The notes beneath the pieces are model-generated. The model was given only the letters and a program-made list of their open reading frames with translations. It was not told the DNA's origin and made no database searches. This document shows positions 16,786-30,766 of a stretch of 64,000 nt of DNA, piece by piece. Every line of letters begins with the position of its first letter. Within the stretch, counting starts at the first letter, position 1. The position numbers and the translations under genes were made by a program. Source of the stretch: Nitrogeniibacter mangrovi (GTDB lineage Bacteria; Pseudomonadota; Gammaproteobacteria; Burkholderiales; Rhodocyclaceae); NCBI RefSeq assembly GCF_010983895.1, contig NZ_CP048836.1:2914001-2978000 (forward strand), in the 5' to 3' direction.

Positions 16786-16812
16786 AGAGCCGATCATTCG
16801 ATCGGCTCTTTT
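16786..16812 (+). terminator. Terminator after tRNA-Leu copy 2
   Basis: GAGCCGATC, loop ATTC, GATCGGCTC, followed by TTTT. Confidence 0.85.
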
Positions 16813-16864
16813 GCGTTGACCGGCCGTCGCAAGAACGGTCGGCGCTCCTCGAGCACAGAGAACG

Positions 16865-16890
16865 ACGCCCCGGCTGAGCGGGGCGTTTTG
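16865..16890. terminator. Hairpin downstream of purA
   Basis: ACGCCCCG / CGGGGCGT with a seven-base loop. A TTTT run follows on the plus strand; the minus-strand side has only a weak T tail. It lies directly after the purA stop and is convergent with the tRNA transcripts. Confidence 0.65.
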
Positions 16891-16892
16891 CG

Positions 16893-19365
<2,473 letters not shown>

Positions 19366-19373
19366 GAGATTGA

Positions 19374-19562
19374 TCAGTGACTAAGAATGAACAGCAGGAT
19401 GAGCCCGACGAGCATCGAACTCAATCCAATGAATCGGATCTGGCCGTCGGCCATCCGCACCAGGCGGGCGAAGGTTTCGCGCCACATGGACGGGGCGACA
19501 AACGGCAAAATGCCCTCGATGATCAACATGAGGGCAAGGGCCGTGAGCAGCGTCGACTTCAT
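19374..19562 (-). CDS. DUF2065 (YjeT-like) small membrane protein
   Basis: 62 aa with two membrane helices: [20 protein letters not shown] and [19 protein letters not shown]. The family is small, of unknown function, and regularly found with hflKC. Its ATG overlaps the hflC stop (ATGA), so it is translated with hflC. The position suggests an accessory role to the HflKC/FtsH membrane complex, which is inference only. Confidence 0.9.
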   Translation of the reverse strand: MKSTLLTALALMLIIEGILPFVAPSMWRETFARLVRMADGQIRFIGLSSMLVGLILLFILSH

Positions 19563-20449
19563 TCAGGCCTGGGCTTGCCGACCGAGCCGCCCTGGCGAAG
19601 GTACTTGAAGAAGTCGCTGTCCGGCTCGACCACCAACAGATCGCCCTTGTCGGCGAAGGTTTCGCGATAGGCCTGCAGGCTGCGGTAAAAACTGTAGAAC
19701 TCCGCATCCTTGCCGAAGGCATCCGCGTAGATCTTGGCCGCCTTGGCATCGCCCTCGCCCTTGACCTCCTGGGCGCCACGATAGGCTTCGGCCACGATGA
19801 TCTCGCGCTGGCGATCGGCGTCGGCGCGGATCTTTTCCGCCTCGGCCGCACCTTCCGAGCGCAGCTCGTTGGCCACACGCTTGCGCTCCGCCTCCATGCG
19901 GCGATAGACCGATTCGGACACCTCGGTGGGCAGATCGACGCGCTTGAGCCGCACGTCGACGATTGCGACGCCGATCTTGCGGGCATCGGTATCGGCCTTC
20001 ACGCGCATGCGCTCCATGATGTCGTCGCGCTGGCCCGAGACCACCTCGTGCACCGTGCGCTTGCCGAACTCCTCGCGCAGGCCGGCATTGACGGTCTGCT
20101 CGATCCGGGTGCGGGCGCGCGCCTCGCTGCCCCCGACCGAGACGAAGTACAGCTCGGGATCGGCCACACGCCATTTCACGAACAGGTCCACCAGCACGTT
20201 CTTTTTCTCGGAGGTGATGAAACGCTCCGGCTCGGGGGTGTCGAGGGTGAGAATGCGGCGCTCGAAGTAGGTCACGTTCTGGATCAGCGGGATCTTGAAA
20301 TTCAGACCCGGCGCCTTGATGACCCGCTTGATTTCACCGAATTGCCGGACGATGGCGAACTGTCGCTTGTCCACCGTGAACATCGACATCGACACGACGG
20401 CCAGAACGAAAAGCATGAGGCCAACGAAAATGGGGGTGCGATCGCGCAT
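19559..20449 (-). CDS. hflC: HflC, SPFH-domain modulator of FtsH
   Basis: 296 aa. One N-terminal membrane helix (PIFVGLMLFVLAVVSMSMFTV) is followed by an SPFH/band-7 domain (DKRQFAIVRQFGEIKRVIKA) and a long charged helical region rich in RMEAERKRVANELRSEG. With HflK it forms a large periplasmic cage around the FtsH protease and limits its access to membrane substrates. The start codon directly follows the hflK stop (TAAATG). Confidence 0.95.
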   Translation of the reverse strand: MRDRTPIFVGLMLFVLAVVSMSMFTVDKRQFAIVRQFGEIKRVIKAPGLNFKIPLIQNVTYFERRILTLDTPEPERFITSEKKNVLVDLFVKWRVADPELYFVSVGGSEARARTRIEQTVNAGLREEFGKRTVHEVVSGQRDDIMERMRVKADTDARKIGVAIVDVRLKRVDLPTEVSESVYRRMEAERKRVANELRSEGAAEAEKIRADADRQREIIVAEAYRGAQEVKGEGDAKAAKIYADAFGKDAEFYSFYRSLQAYRETFADKGDLLVVEPDSDFFKYLRQGGSVGKPRPE

Positions 20450-21697
20450 TTATCGGCCTCCCTTGTCACGGGAACTGCGCAGGAAGTCCCGGCTGCGGTA
20501 GTCATCCGGATTCGCTCCGCGCGACGCTGTCGCATCGCTGCTCTGGGATGACCCCGTCGCCGGATGTGTCGCCGAGGAGACGGAGGACGCGTGCCCGCCA
20601 GCGGCCTGGATCAGCTTGTCGAGCGGCATGAACAGCAGGTTGCCGTTACGCTGGGTGTCGACCAGCACCTTGGTGGTATTGGTATAGATGTCCTGCATGG
20701 CGTCCAGATACATGCGCTCACGGGTCACTTTCGGCGCCTTCCGGTATTCGGCAAGCACCTGCGTGAAGCGGCTGGCCTCACCTTCGGCATTGGCCACCAC
20801 CCGGGCTGCATAGGCGTCCGCCTCCTGCGTCAGTCGGGACGCGGTACCTCGCGCCTTCGGAATGACGTCGTTGGCGTAGGCCTGACCCTCGTTCTTCTGA
20901 CGCGCCTTGTCCTGTCCGGCCTTGACGGCATCGTCGAAGGCGGCCTGAACCTGTTCGGGCGGCTGCGCGTTGCGCATGGTCAGCTGGCTGATCTCGATGC
21001 CGGTCTTGTAGCGGTCGAGAATGGACTGCATGAGATCCTTGGCACGTTGCGCCACTTCCTCACGCCCTTCGTAGAGGACGAAGTTCATGCGGCTGCGCCC
21101 GACCACCTCGCGCATGGCGGTCTCGGCGGCCTGCTTGACCGCCTCATCGGGCGTCCGGTTGTTGAACAGGTATTCCTCGGGGCTCTTGACCACCCACTGC
21201 GCGGCAAACTGGATGTCGACGATGTTCTCGTCGTCGGTCAGCATGAGCGCCTCGCGCAGGACCTTGTTGCGTTCGGCGTTGCGATAGCCGACCTCGACCG
21301 TACGCACGCCGGCCACATCCACCAGCTCGTGGGTCTCGATCGGATACGGCATGCGCCACTGCAGGCCCGGCTCGGTGGTCTCGGCATATTCGCCGAAACG
21401 CAGCACCACGCCACGCTGATTGGCATCGACGATGTAGAAACCGCTGGCCGCCCAGACCGCGAGGACCAGCACGACAAGGACGCCAATGCCGCCGGAGAAC
21501 TGTTTCGGGCTCAGGTTCGGCATGCCCGGACCCCCCTGACCGCCGTCACCGTTGCCACCGCCGCGACGCCCGAACAGGCCGCCCAACCGCCGGTTGACAT
21601 CGCGCCACAGGTCATCGAGGTCGGGAGGACCGTCTTTCGGACCGTCCCGGTCCGGGTCGTTCCCCTGGTTGCCCCAGCGAGGATCATTATGCGACAT
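20450..21697 (-). CDS. hflK: HflK, SPFH-domain modulator of FtsH
   Basis: 415 aa. A glycine-rich cytoplasmic N-terminus (residues 1-70, with DLWRDVNRRLGGLFGRRGGG) precedes a membrane helix (GGIGVLVVLVLAVWAASGFY), the SPFH domain (IVDANQRGVVLRFGEY) and a coiled helical segment. The C-terminal tail is serine-rich and likely disordered. It is the partner of HflC, directly upstream. The operon begins with hfq-hflX. Confidence 0.95.
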   Translation of the reverse strand: MSHNDPRWGNQGNDPDRDGPKDGPPDLDDLWRDVNRRLGGLFGRRGGGNGDGGQGGPGMPNLSPKQFSGGIGVLVVLVLAVWAASGFYIVDANQRGVVLRFGEYAETTEPGLQWRMPYPIETHELVDVAGVRTVEVGYRNAERNKVLREALMLTDDENIVDIQFAAQWVVKSPEEYLFNNRTPDEAVKQAAETAMREVVGRSRMNFVLYEGREEVAQRAKDLMQSILDRYKTGIEISQLTMRNAQPPEQVQAAFDDAVKAGQDKARQKNEGQAYANDVIPKARGTASRLTQEADAYAARVVANAEGEASRFTQVLAEYRKAPKVTRERMYLDAMQDIYTNTTKVLVDTQRNGNLLFMPLDKLIQAAGGHASSVSSATHPATGSSQSSDATASRGANPDDYRSRDFLRSSRDKGGR

Positions 21698-21708
21698 GAA
21701 TCTTTCCG

Positions 21709-22863
21709 TCAGGAATGGAGTGGATCGTAGGTGGAGGCTGTCGAGGCGGAATCGCCGCCGTCAATCCGGTCGTGGAACGCCTGCGCCGCCTCGGCCAGAG
21801 CCGATCGCAACAGATCGAGCCCTTCGCCCGTCCTGGCGCTCACAAAAACGCGGCCGATTCTATCACAGGCATCCCGGTCCGCCTGCGCCGCCAGACGCGT
21901 CTTGTCGATCTTGTTCCACACCAGGATCTGGGGCACATCCCCGGCCCCGATCTCGGCGAGCACCTCGTTGACCGCGTCGACCTGCGCATCGCGATCTTCG
22001 CTGCCCGAATCGACGACGTGTATCAACAGATCGGCCGCAACCGTTTCCTCCAGCGTTGCATGGAATGCCGCGACCAGCGAGTGCGGCAAATCCCGGATGA
22101 ATCCGACCGTATCGGAGAGCACAATGTTCCCGGCCTCCCCCAGATAGAGGCGCCGCGAGGTGGTATCCAGGGTGGCGAAGAGCTGATTGGCGGCGTAAGC
22201 GTCCGCCTTGGTCAATGCGTTGAACAGGGTGGACTTGCCAGCGTTGGTGTAGCCGACGATGGAGACCGACAGCACGTCACGACGCGCGCGGGCACGCCGG
22301 CGCACCCGGCGCTGGTTCTCGAGCTTGGCCAGCTTGCCGCGTAGCGTCTTGACCCGTTCGCCGAGCAGACGCCGGTCGGTCTCGAGCTGGGTCTCGCCGG
22401 GGCCGCGCAGGCCGATACCGCCCTTCTGCCGCTCCAGGTGAGTCCAGCCTCGCACCAGACGGGTGGACAGGTGCTCCAGTTGAGCCAGCTCCACCTGCAG
22501 CTTGCCCTCATGACTCTTGGCGCGCAGCGCGAAGATGTCGAGGATCAGCGAGGTCCGGTCGATGACACGGCATTCGAGCAGGCGCTCGAGGTTACGCTGC
22601 TGGCCGGGCGCGAGCTCGTGGTTGAAGATCACCAGATCCGCCTCATTGGCGCGGAGGGCATCGCCCAGTTCCTGCGCCTTGCCCTTGCCGATGTACAGGG
22701 CCGGATCCGGCGCGCGACGCTTGCCACGCACCACCGCCTCGACACTCGCGCCGGCGCTACCGGCGAGCAGGATCAGCTCGCTCAGGCGCTCTTCGAGCGC
22801 ATCCTGACCGAAATCGACCTGCACCAGGACCGCCCGCTCGCCAGACTGGGGGCGGTCAAACAC
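21709..22863 (-). CDS. hflX: GTPase HflX
   Basis: 384 aa from a GTG start at 22863 with GGGAG nine bases upstream. The N-terminal HflX domain ends in a glycine-rich GIGLRGPGETQLETDRRLLG, followed by the G domain: GYTNAGKS (G1), LDTTSR (G2), DTVGFIRDLP (G3), NKID (G4). HflX splits stalled 70S ribosomes, especially after heat stress. It sits between hfq and hflK as in E. coli. Confidence 0.94.
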   Translation of the reverse strand: MFDRPQSGERAVLVQVDFGQDALEERLSELILLAGSAGASVEAVVRGKRRAPDPALYIGKGKAQELGDALRANEADLVIFNHELAPGQQRNLERLLECRVIDRTSLILDIFALRAKSHEGKLQVELAQLEHLSTRLVRGWTHLERQKGGIGLRGPGETQLETDRRLLGERVKTLRGKLAKLENQRRVRRRARARRDVLSVSIVGYTNAGKSTLFNALTKADAYAANQLFATLDTTSRRLYLGEAGNIVLSDTVGFIRDLPHSLVAAFHATLEETVAADLLIHVVDSGSEDRDAQVDAVNEVLAEIGAGDVPQILVWNKIDKTRLAAQADRDACDRIGRVFVSARTGEGLDLLRSALAEAAQAFHDRIDGGDSASTASTYDPLHS

Positions 22864-22904
22864 GCGCCATGTCTCCCGTCATGAACGCAAACGGTCGACG
22901 GGGC

Positions 22905-23153
22905 TCAGTTACCGTTTTCACCAGCCTCCTGTTGCTGCTGGAAATTGACCGGCCGTGCGGGCACGACGGTGGAAATGGCGTGCTTGTACACCATCTGGGT
23001 CACCGTGTTCTTGAGCAGCACGACATACTGATCGAAGGACTCGATCTGTCCCTGGAGCTTGATGCCGTTGACGAGGTAGATCGACACGGGCACGTGCTCG
23101 CGTCGCAGTGCGTTCAGGAATGGATCTTGTAGTAGTTGGCCTTTGTTGCTCAT
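22905..23153 (-). CDS. hfq: RNA chaperone Hfq
   Basis: 82 aa. It starts [20 protein letters not shown], with the Sm1 motif ([21 protein letters not shown]) and Sm2 ([13 protein letters not shown]) that build the hexameric ring. A short C-tail follows. It pairs small RNAs with messages. A GAGGCG ribosome site precedes the ATG. It heads the hflX-hflK-hflC group and follows der after a 90-base gap. Confidence 0.97.
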   Translation of the reverse strand: MSNKGQLLQDPFLNALRREHVPVSIYLVNGIKLQGQIESFDQYVVLLKNTVTQMVYKHAISTVVPARPVNFQQQQEAGENGN

Positions 23154-23242
23154 GTTTCGCCTCTATCGTTATGTTTTCGTAATTTATCGGATTTCGCACT
23201 GCAACACCAACGGCGGTGCAACCCGATCTCCCCCGTTTGATC

Positions 23243-24571
23243 TCAGTCCTTGTCTGCGAACGGGTTGCTCGTCGACCGGAATTGTATCCGCAATGGCGTG
23301 CCCTGCAGCCTGAACGCGTCCATGAACGTCCGCGACAGGTATCGCGTGTAACTATCGGGCACCTTGTCCAGCCCGGTGCCGTGGATCACGATCACCGGCG
23401 GGTTGCTGCCGCCCTGGTGAGCGTAGCGCATCTTGGGCCGGAAGCCACCGCTGCGTGGCGGCGCCTGCTTGGTGACGGCTTCCTGCAGGGTTCGGGTCAG
23501 GCGCGGCGTGGACAGCTTCGCCATGGCCGCGGCGTAGGCGCCGTCCACCGACCGGAGCAACCCGCCGATCCCCTGTGACTTGAGCGCCGAAATATAGTGC
23601 GTGCGCGCAAAACCGAGGAAGTGCAACTTGTGCGCCAAGGCGTCCTTGAGGCGTTCGCGTCGGTACTCGTCCACCGTGTCCCACTTGTTGATCGCCACCA
23701 CCAGGGCACGACCGGCGTCGAGCACGAACCCGGCGATGTGGGCGTCCTGGTCGGAGATGTCCTGGCTGGCATCGAGCACGAGGACCACGACGTTCGCTTC
23801 CTCGACCGCCTTGAGGGTCTTGATGACGGAGAACTTCTCGACCGCCTCGAACACCTTGCCTCGCCGCCTCAGGCCGGCGGTATCGATGAGCGCATACTGC
23901 TTACCGTTGCGCTCGAAGGGCACGGTGATCGCGTCGCGGGTGGTGCCGGGCATGTCGAAGGCGATCAGGCGCTCTTCACCCAGCAGCGTATTGATGAGGG
24001 TGGACTTGCCCACATTGGGGCGCCCGACGATGGCCACGCGCGGACCGTGATCGGTCGCCTCGTCCTCGGGGCCCTCGGGCGGCAAGGTGTCGAAGATTTC
24101 GTCGAGCAGCGGCCGTACGCCATCGCCGTGTGCGGCGGAGATCACGAGCGGATCGCCGAGACCGAGCGCATGAAACTCGGCGCCCGCCATGGCGCGATTC
24201 ATGCCCTCGCCCTTGTTGACCACCAGGAATACCGGCCGGTCCGCCCGCCGCAGGCGCGTGGCGATCTGCTCGTCGTGCGGCGTCAGGCCAGCCCGACCAT
24301 CGACCAGGAACAGCAGCACGTCGGCTTCGGCGATCGCCTGTTCGGCCTGCCGCGCCATCTCGTGCATGATGCCGTCCTTGGCCACCGGGTCGAAGCCGGC
24401 GGTATCCACCACCAGATAGTCGCGATCGCCCATGCGACCAATGCCGTAGTGACGGTCGCGGGTCAGGCCTGGCTGGTCGGCGACCAGCGCGTCACGACTG
24501 CGCGTGAGACGATTGAAGAGGGTCGACTTGCCGACATTCGGACGGCCGACAAGGACGATCGTAGGTTTCAC
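23243..24571 (-). CDS. der: Ribosome-assembly GTPase Der (EngA)
   Basis: 442 aa from a GTG start at 24571. Two tandem G domains are visible, each with a [11 protein letters not shown]-loop (residues about 8 and 185) and a DTAG-type G3 motif, followed by a KH-like C-terminal domain (residues about 360-442). Der is essential for 50S subunit maturation. It follows bamB by 15 bases and is likely in the hisS-yfgM-bamB-der unit. Confidence 0.96.
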   Translation of the reverse strand: MKPTIVLVGRPNVGKSTLFNRLTRSRDALVADQPGLTRDRHYGIGRMGDRDYLVVDTAGFDPVAKDGIMHEMARQAEQAIAEADVLLFLVDGRAGLTPHDEQIATRLRRADRPVFLVVNKGEGMNRAMAGAEFHALGLGDPLVISAAHGDGVRPLLDEIFDTLPPEGPEDEATDHGPRVAIVGRPNVGKSTLINTLLGEERLIAFDMPGTTRDAITVPFERNGKQYALIDTAGLRRRGKVFEAVEKFSVIKTLKAVEEANVVVLVLDASQDISDQDAHIAGFVLDAGRALVVAINKWDTVDEYRRERLKDALAHKLHFLGFARTHYISALKSQGIGGLLRSVDGAYAAAMAKLSTPRLTRTLQEAVTKQAPPRSGGFRPKMRYAHQGGSNPPVIVIHGTGLDKVPDSYTRYLSRTFMDAFRLQGTPLRIQFRSTSNPFADKD

Positions 24572-24586
24572 TTAAGGCCAATCCGC

Positions 24587-25735
24587 TCAGTGCAGGTCGA
24601 AAAGAGACACCCGACCATCACGCGTCTGCACCAGCACGCCGTCGTGAAGCGCCTGCGGCGCCGTCAGGATCGGGCTGCCATCGGTCTTGACGCGGCCGAT
24701 GAAGGCGCCCGTGGAATGGTCGAGCACGTGCAGATAGCCTTCGGCGTCGCCGACGACGATGCCCGCCTCGGTGACCAGCGGGGCACTCAACTGGCGCAGG
24801 CCGAGCTGACCCTGGCGCCACATGCTGGCGCCGTTGAAGGCGTCGAGTGCGGAGACGGCACCGGCGGCTTCGGAGACATACACCTGGCGCGCATCACGGT
24901 CGATACCGACACTGGTCGAGATCGGCCGGCTCCAGATGGTCTTGCCGTTGGTGATGTCGAAGCAGGACACACGGCCCTGGAAGGTCGCCGCACACAGATT
25001 CTGACGATAGAGCACGGGCACGCCGGTCACGTCGGCAATGCGCTCGATCTCGGTGGTGCCTTCCGGATAGGCGACCGTCAGTTCCCAGATGAGCCCACCG
25101 TTGGTGAGATTGAGGGCCGCAATCTTGCCGCCCGGGAAGCCGGTCACCGCCACGTTCTGGTCGATGAGCATGCCGGGCTGGCTGCGCAGGGTCAGCGGCG
25201 GGGTATTGCGCTTGTACGTCCACTTGACTTCGCCAGAGGTCTTGTCGAGCGCGAACAGGCGGTTGTCCGACGTGCGAACCACCACCACATCTCGCCCGAC
25301 GGCCGGCGCGGCGAGCACTTCGGCGTTGATGGCCGCACGCCAGCGCTCGGCACCATCGTTGCCGTCCAGCGCGATCACCTCGCCCTTGGCATTGGCCACC
25401 ACCGCCAGCGACGGGTCGGCACCAACGCCGGCGGTCAGCCCGCCCTTGAGGTCGGTGCGCCAGCGCACCTGGCCACCGTCGCCCAGACGCACGACCTCGC
25501 CACCGGCCCCGGCAGCGACCACTTCGCCGTCCACGACGGCCGGCGAGAACCGGTAGATGCCGGCATCACCGACGCTGGCGGACCAGCGCGGGATCAGGGT
25601 GACGCTGGCCTGGATATCCGTCAGCGGCGTCATCTTGGGGCCGGAGCTGGAGAACGGGTTCAGCGACGAACACGCCGTCAGGGTCAGAGCGGCCACCAGT
25701 GGCAGCGCACGCAAGAATCGAGTCGACTGCTTCAC
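24587..25735 (-). CDS. bamB: Outer-membrane assembly lipoprotein BamB
   Basis: 382 aa from a GTG at 25735, which overlaps the preceding stop by four bases (GTGA). It is a lipoprotein with lipobox LTLTACSS near residue 20, followed by an eight-bladed PQQ-type beta propeller with recurring segments such as GNDGAERWRAAI, DKTSGEVKWTY, LTNGGLIWEL and ITNGKTIWSRP. BamB helps BamA fold beta-barrel proteins. It is coupled to the YfgM-like gene and followed by der, the common gammaproteobacterial and betaproteobacterial order. Confidence 0.93.
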   Translation of the reverse strand: MKQSTRFLRALPLVAALTLTACSSLNPFSSSGPKMTPLTDIQASVTLIPRWSASVGDAGIYRFSPAVVDGEVVAAGAGGEVVRLGDGGQVRWRTDLKGGLTAGVGADPSLAVVANAKGEVIALDGNDGAERWRAAINAEVLAAPAVGRDVVVVRTSDNRLFALDKTSGEVKWTYKRNTPPLTLRSQPGMLIDQNVAVTGFPGGKIAALNLTNGGLIWELTVAYPEGTTEIERIADVTGVPVLYRQNLCAATFQGRVSCFDITNGKTIWSRPISTSVGIDRDARQVYVSEAAGAVSALDAFNGASMWRQGQLGLRQLSAPLVTEAGIVVGDAEGYLHVLDHSTGAFIGRVKTDGSPILTAPQALHDGVLVQTRDGRVSLFDLH

Positions 25736-26385
25736 TGGGCACCTCCGGACAGGGCATCGCGCTTGAGGCGGATGATCTCGGCGCTGCGGTCGCCCGCCAC
25801 CGGATTGGCATTGACCTGCGCCAGCGCCTTGTCGTACGCGGCCTTGGCCTCGTCGATCTTGCCGGCGGCGGTCAGGGCGTCGCCCCGCAGATCGTAGTAG
25901 CGCACCAGCAAGGTCTCGGACGGCGCTTTGTCGAGCACGGCCAGCGCGCCTTGCGCATCGCCACCGTTGAGGCGCACCGCGGCCAGGCGCAGACGCGCGA
26001 TGTCGCGCATGATCGCCAGGTCGGCATGGTCGATGACCCACTGCAATGGCAGGACGGCGTTTTCGGTATCGCCCGCATCCGCTTGCAGTTTGGCCGAGAG
26101 CATGGCAGCCAGCGTGGCGTAGGCGGTACCAGAGTATTTCTCCAGGATCTGCCCGGTGGCCTGGCGCGCGGCGGCCGGATCCTGCTGAGCGGCAGCCTTT
26201 TCCACCATGGCGTAGAGCGCGGCAGCCTGCGCCGACTCCTTGCGCTGATACCACTTCCAGCCCTGCCAGCCGACCGAGGCCACGGCAATCGCCACGATCA
26301 CGCCCGTGATCAGGTTGCCCCACTGCGCCCACCAGGCTTTCAGTTCGTCCAGTTGTTCCTGTTCTTCGAGGTCATACACTGCCAT
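25732..26385 (-). CDS. YfgM-like membrane-anchored TPR protein
   Basis: 217 aa from the ATG at 26385 ([20 protein letters not shown]), overlapping the hisS end by 14 bases. A short cytoplasmic N-terminus is followed by one membrane helix ([21 protein letters not shown]), then a periplasmic domain of TPR-like helices (DUF2133/TPR_21). In E. coli the homologue binds the PpiD chaperone and SecYEG and assists secreted proteins. The linkage to hisS and bamB is conserved. Longer upstream starts run through hisS and lack conservation. Confidence 0.9.
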   Translation of the reverse strand: MAVYDLEEQEQLDELKAWWAQWGNLITGVIVAIAVASVGWQGWKWYQRKESAQAAALYAMVEKAAAQQDPAAARQATGQILEKYSGTAYATLAAMLSAKLQADAGDTENAVLPLQWVIDHADLAIMRDIARLRLAAVRLNGGDAQGALAVLDKAPSETLLVRYYDLRGDALTAAGKIDEAKAAYDKALAQVNANPVAGDRSAEIIRLKRDALSGGAQ

Positions 26386-27667
26386 CGTCGTCTTCCACGG
26401 CAAAAAGGAGATCGGCCAACACATCGGCCAGGGCATCGGCCGCAACACGCTGTTGCTCACCGCCGTCGCGCAGGGGCTTGAGCGTCACCTCGCCCGCCTG
26501 CGCCTCGTCGTCACCGATGATCACGGCGCACGCGGCGCCCGAGGCATCGGCTTTCTTCATCTGGGCCTTGAAGCTGCCGCCCCCGCAGTGGAGGATGGCC
26601 GAGAACCCCTGGGTACGCAGGCCTTCGGCAACGCCGAAGGCCATGCGGTCGGCCAACTCGCCCTGATGCACCACATACACGTCCGGCACCTCGCGCTCGG
26701 CCTCGCCACCGCTGGCCTGCCAGAGCGCCAGCAGGCGCTCGACGCCCATGGCGAAGCCGGCGGCCGGCGCCGGTTTGCCGCCGAGCTGCTCGATCAGTCC
26801 GTCGTAGCGCCCACCCGCACACACCGTGCCCTGGGCGCCGAGCTGATCGGTCACCCATTCGAAGACGGTGCGGTTGTAGTAATCGAGGCCACGCACCAGA
26901 CGCGGATTGATGCGATAGGGCACCCCGGCATCCTTGAGAATCTGCTGCACGCCGTCGAAGTGGGCACGGGAATCTTCGCCCAGGAAGGCGTCCAGGCGCG
27001 GCGCGGCTTCCACCAGCGCCTGCATGTCGGGGTTCTTGGTGTCGAGGATCCGCAGCGGATTGGTGTACAGGCGTCGGCTCGCATCTTCGTCGAGTTGATC
27101 CTTGCGGGCTTCGAAGTACTCGATGAGCGAGGCCCGATGCGCCGCGCGCTCTTCGGCCGAACCCAGCGAGTTCAGCTCGAGGCGGACGTCCTCCAATCCG
27201 AGATCGTCCCACAGGCGCGCGCACATGAGGATCAGCTCGGCATCGATGTCCGGCCCGTCGAAGCCAAGCGCCTCGGCGCCGATCTGGTGGAACTGGCGGT
27301 AGCGCCCTTTCTGCGGGCGCTCGTGGCGGAACATCGGCCCGTGGTAGTACAGGCGCTTCGGCCCCGAATGCAACAGGCTGTGCTGCATGACGGCGCGCAC
27401 GCAGGAGGCGGTGCATTCCGGGCGCAGGGTCAGGTGCTCGCCGTTGAGCGCGTCCTCGAAGGAGTACATCTCCTTCTCGACGATATCGGTCACCTCGCCG
27501 ATGGCGCGCTTGAACAGCGGCGTCGGCTCGACGATGGGGGTGCGGATCGGGCGGTAACCGTAGCTCTTGAGCCAGTCGCGGATCAGCGACTCGAACTGCT
27601 CCCAGGTCTCGGCCTCGTCCAGGAAAATGTCGTTCATGCCGCGCACGGCACGCAAACTTCGACTCAT
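26372..27667 (-). CDS. hisS: Histidyl-tRNA synthetase
   Basis: 431 aa from the ATG at 27667. Class II motifs are present: motif 1 (residues about 45-70), motif 2 ([20 protein letters not shown]), the histidine-specific [15 protein letters not shown] and motif 3 ([14 protein letters not shown]). The C-terminal anticodon-binding domain starts near residue 330. It charges tRNA-His. It lies 30 bases after ispG, the usual order in this group, and overlaps the YfgM-like gene. Confidence 0.96.
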   Translation of the reverse strand: MSRSLRAVRGMNDIFLDEAETWEQFESLIRDWLKSYGYRPIRTPIVEPTPLFKRAIGEVTDIVEKEMYSFEDALNGEHLTLRPECTASCVRAVMQHSLLHSGPKRLYYHGPMFRHERPQKGRYRQFHQIGAEALGFDGPDIDAELILMCARLWDDLGLEDVRLELNSLGSAEERAAHRASLIEYFEARKDQLDEDASRRLYTNPLRILDTKNPDMQALVEAAPRLDAFLGEDSRAHFDGVQQILKDAGVPYRINPRLVRGLDYYNRTVFEWVTDQLGAQGTVCAGGRYDGLIEQLGGKPAPAAGFAMGVERLLALWQASGGEAEREVPDVYVVHQGELADRMAFGVAEGLRTQGFSAILHCGGGSFKAQMKKADASGAACAVIIGDDEAQAGEVTLKPLRDGGEQQRVAADALADVLADLLFAVEDDDGSV

Positions 27668-27696
27668 GCGTCTGTCTTTCTTCTGATGTGAGCGGG

Positions 27697-28941
<1,245 letters not shown>

Positions 28942-28946
28942 CAGGC

Positions 28947-29960
28947 TCACTCCAGCGTCAACCGGGCCACGCTGACCTTGGTGTGCGGCGCCAGGTCGAC
29001 CGGCTTGCCCTTGTACTCCAGCGTCACCTCCCGGGCGTTGCCGATCACCAGCTTGAAGGGCGGCTCACCCTGCACCTCCTGAACGGAGCCCGCCCGATTG
29101 GTGCGCGAGAAGATGATCTTGTCAGAGGCATCGCGGACCTCCACCCAGGAATCGGCCTTGAAGTGGAACACCAGGCGCGGTGAGACCTCGGCTGCGGGCT
29201 CAGGCGCCGCAGACGCAGTCGCCTCGGGCGCCGGGGTTTCGGTGGTGACGGACTCGGTCGATGTCGGCGGCGGATTGTCCGCCGCGCCCGCCGCGTCCGT
29301 GCCGCTTGGCGTGGGGGCGTTCTCGGGCACCGGCGCACCGCTGGGCGTCGGTGTCGGCGCGGCACCCTCGACGCCACCGGCCGCATCCGCCGTAGCCGGC
29401 TCGGTGGGGGCGTCATCCGGAATCACCACCGGCGCCTCGTCGACGGCCGGCGGCACCGGCGTGACCGCTGCCGGCGCCACGGGTGTCTCGATCGCCGCCG
29501 GGGTATCGGTCAGTTCCCGCGGCTGGGCGAACCAGTCGAAGTACCAACCGGCAATCACGGCGCCGAGCAACAGGAGGGCCAGCAGCGCCACCGGCAGCGC
29601 CAGCGGGCGTAGCCCCCCGTCACCGGCCGGCATGGTGCCTTCGGCATTGCACACCGGTGCCAGCTCGGGCGAACCGACGCCTTCGGTCTGTGACAACGAC
29701 TGAATCAACGGCTCCGGGTCCAGCCCGAGCAGACGGGCATAATTGCGCAGGAAGCCACGCGCAAACGCCGCGCCCGGCAGCAGATCGAAACGCTCGGTCT
29801 CGAGCGCCTCGACCTGACGCTGGGTCAGCTTCAGCGCCTGGGCGACGTCGGCCACGGTATGGCCATGGGCTTCACGGGTCGAACGCAGGATGTCACCCGC
29901 GCCCATGCCTTGAGCGCCCGCAACCTGCTCCACGTGCGTGGTGCCGATCGATTCGCTCAC
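28947..29960 (-). CDS. rodZ: Cytoskeletal protein RodZ
   Basis: 337 aa. A cytoplasmic helix-turn-helix domain (residues about 20-90: [20 protein letters not shown]) is followed by one membrane helix ([20 protein letters not shown]), a long proline/alanine/threonine-rich periplasmic linker and a C-terminal DUF4115 beta domain ([15 protein letters not shown]). RodZ binds MreB and links it to the cell-wall elongation machinery. It is coupled to pilW (overlap at 29957-29960) and precedes ispG. Confidence 0.93.
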   Translation of the reverse strand: MSESIGTTHVEQVAGAQGMGAGDILRSTREAHGHTVADVAQALKLTQRQVEALETERFDLLPGAAFARGFLRNYARLLGLDPEPLIQSLSQTEGVGSPELAPVCNAEGTMPAGDGGLRPLALPVALLALLLLGAVIAGWYFDWFAQPRELTDTPAAIETPVAPAAVTPVPPAVDEAPVVIPDDAPTEPATADAAGGVEGAAPTPTPSGAPVPENAPTPSGTDAAGAADNPPPTSTESVTTETPAPEATASAAPEPAAEVSPRLVFHFKADSWVEVRDASDKIIFSRTNRAGSVQEVQGEPPFKLVIGNAREVTLEYKGKPVDLAPHTKVSVARLTLE

Positions 29961-30766
29961 TCGTAATTTCCTTCAATCAGTTTCTGGTACTGCGGCGAGG
30001 TCGGGAACCGGCTCTTGAGCTGACTTACGTAACTCGCCTCCGCGTCACGGTCGCCCCGCATGTGCTCGACCCGCACGCCGAGCCAGAGGGATTCCGGGCT
30101 GGCCTGACCACGCTGATGCGCGGTGTTCAGGTAAGCGTGGGCCGCCTCGTAGTTCTTGCGCCGATACGCGATCGCGGCCAGGTTCAACAAGGCCTGCATG
30201 TTGTCCGGGTCGGCCTGCACGGCACGGCGAAAATAGGTTTCCGCTTCGGCATCCTTGCCCTGCATTGCCAGACACAGGCCGCTGTTGGTGAGCGGCCGCG
30301 TGGTCGCCGTGTAATAGGGGTTGCGCGCCGCCATGTCGAGCCGCTGCAGGCCCGCATCGTACTGTTTCTGCACGCACAGGAACCAGCCGTAGCTGTTGTT
30401 GATGTCCGGGTCGCCCGGGGCCAGTTGGGCCGCACGTTCGAAATTGACCCGGGCATTGGCCACATCATCCAGCGCCATGAGCACCAGCGCCTTGAGATGA
30501 TGGGCCGGGGCATAGGAGTCATCGTCCGCCAGGGCGGTATCCGCCTCGTCGAGCGCGGTCCCGAAGCGGCCTGAAGTGTAATACGCGGTCCCCAGGTCGA
30601 CATGGGCCTTGGCCCGCTTCTGCGCCTCGCTGGTCACCGGGCGGTCGGCGGCGGGGCGTTGGAATTCGGCCGACGATGACGACGACGGTTGCACCGGATT
30701 GCTGGTGCACCCTGCCAGGGCCAGGGCCAGCGCAACGACGAGGACAGGAACGTTCCGTGATCTCAT
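29957..30766 (-). CDS. pilW: Type IV pilus biogenesis lipoprotein PilW/PilF
   Basis: 269 aa from the ATG at 30766, which overlaps the rlmN stop (ATGA). A lipobox (ALALAGCTS) near residue 18 is followed by a six-repeat TPR solenoid starting about residue 50 ([20 protein letters not shown]). PilW/PilF is the pilotin needed for PilQ secretin assembly in the outer membrane. The rlmN-pilW-rodZ-ispG-hisS order is widely conserved. No other pilus gene is in the window. Confidence 0.92.
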   Translation of the reverse strand: MRSRNVPVLVVALALALAGCTSNPVQPSSSSSAEFQRPAADRPVTSEAQKRAKAHVDLGTAYYTSGRFGTALDEADTALADDDSYAPAHHLKALVLMALDDVANARVNFERAAQLAPGDPDINNSYGWFLCVQKQYDAGLQRLDMAARNPYYTATTRPLTNSGLCLAMQGKDAEAETYFRRAVQADPDNMQALLNLAAIAYRRKNYEAAHAYLNTAHQRGQASPESLWLGVRVEHMRGDRDAEASYVSQLKSRFPTSPQYQKLIEGNYE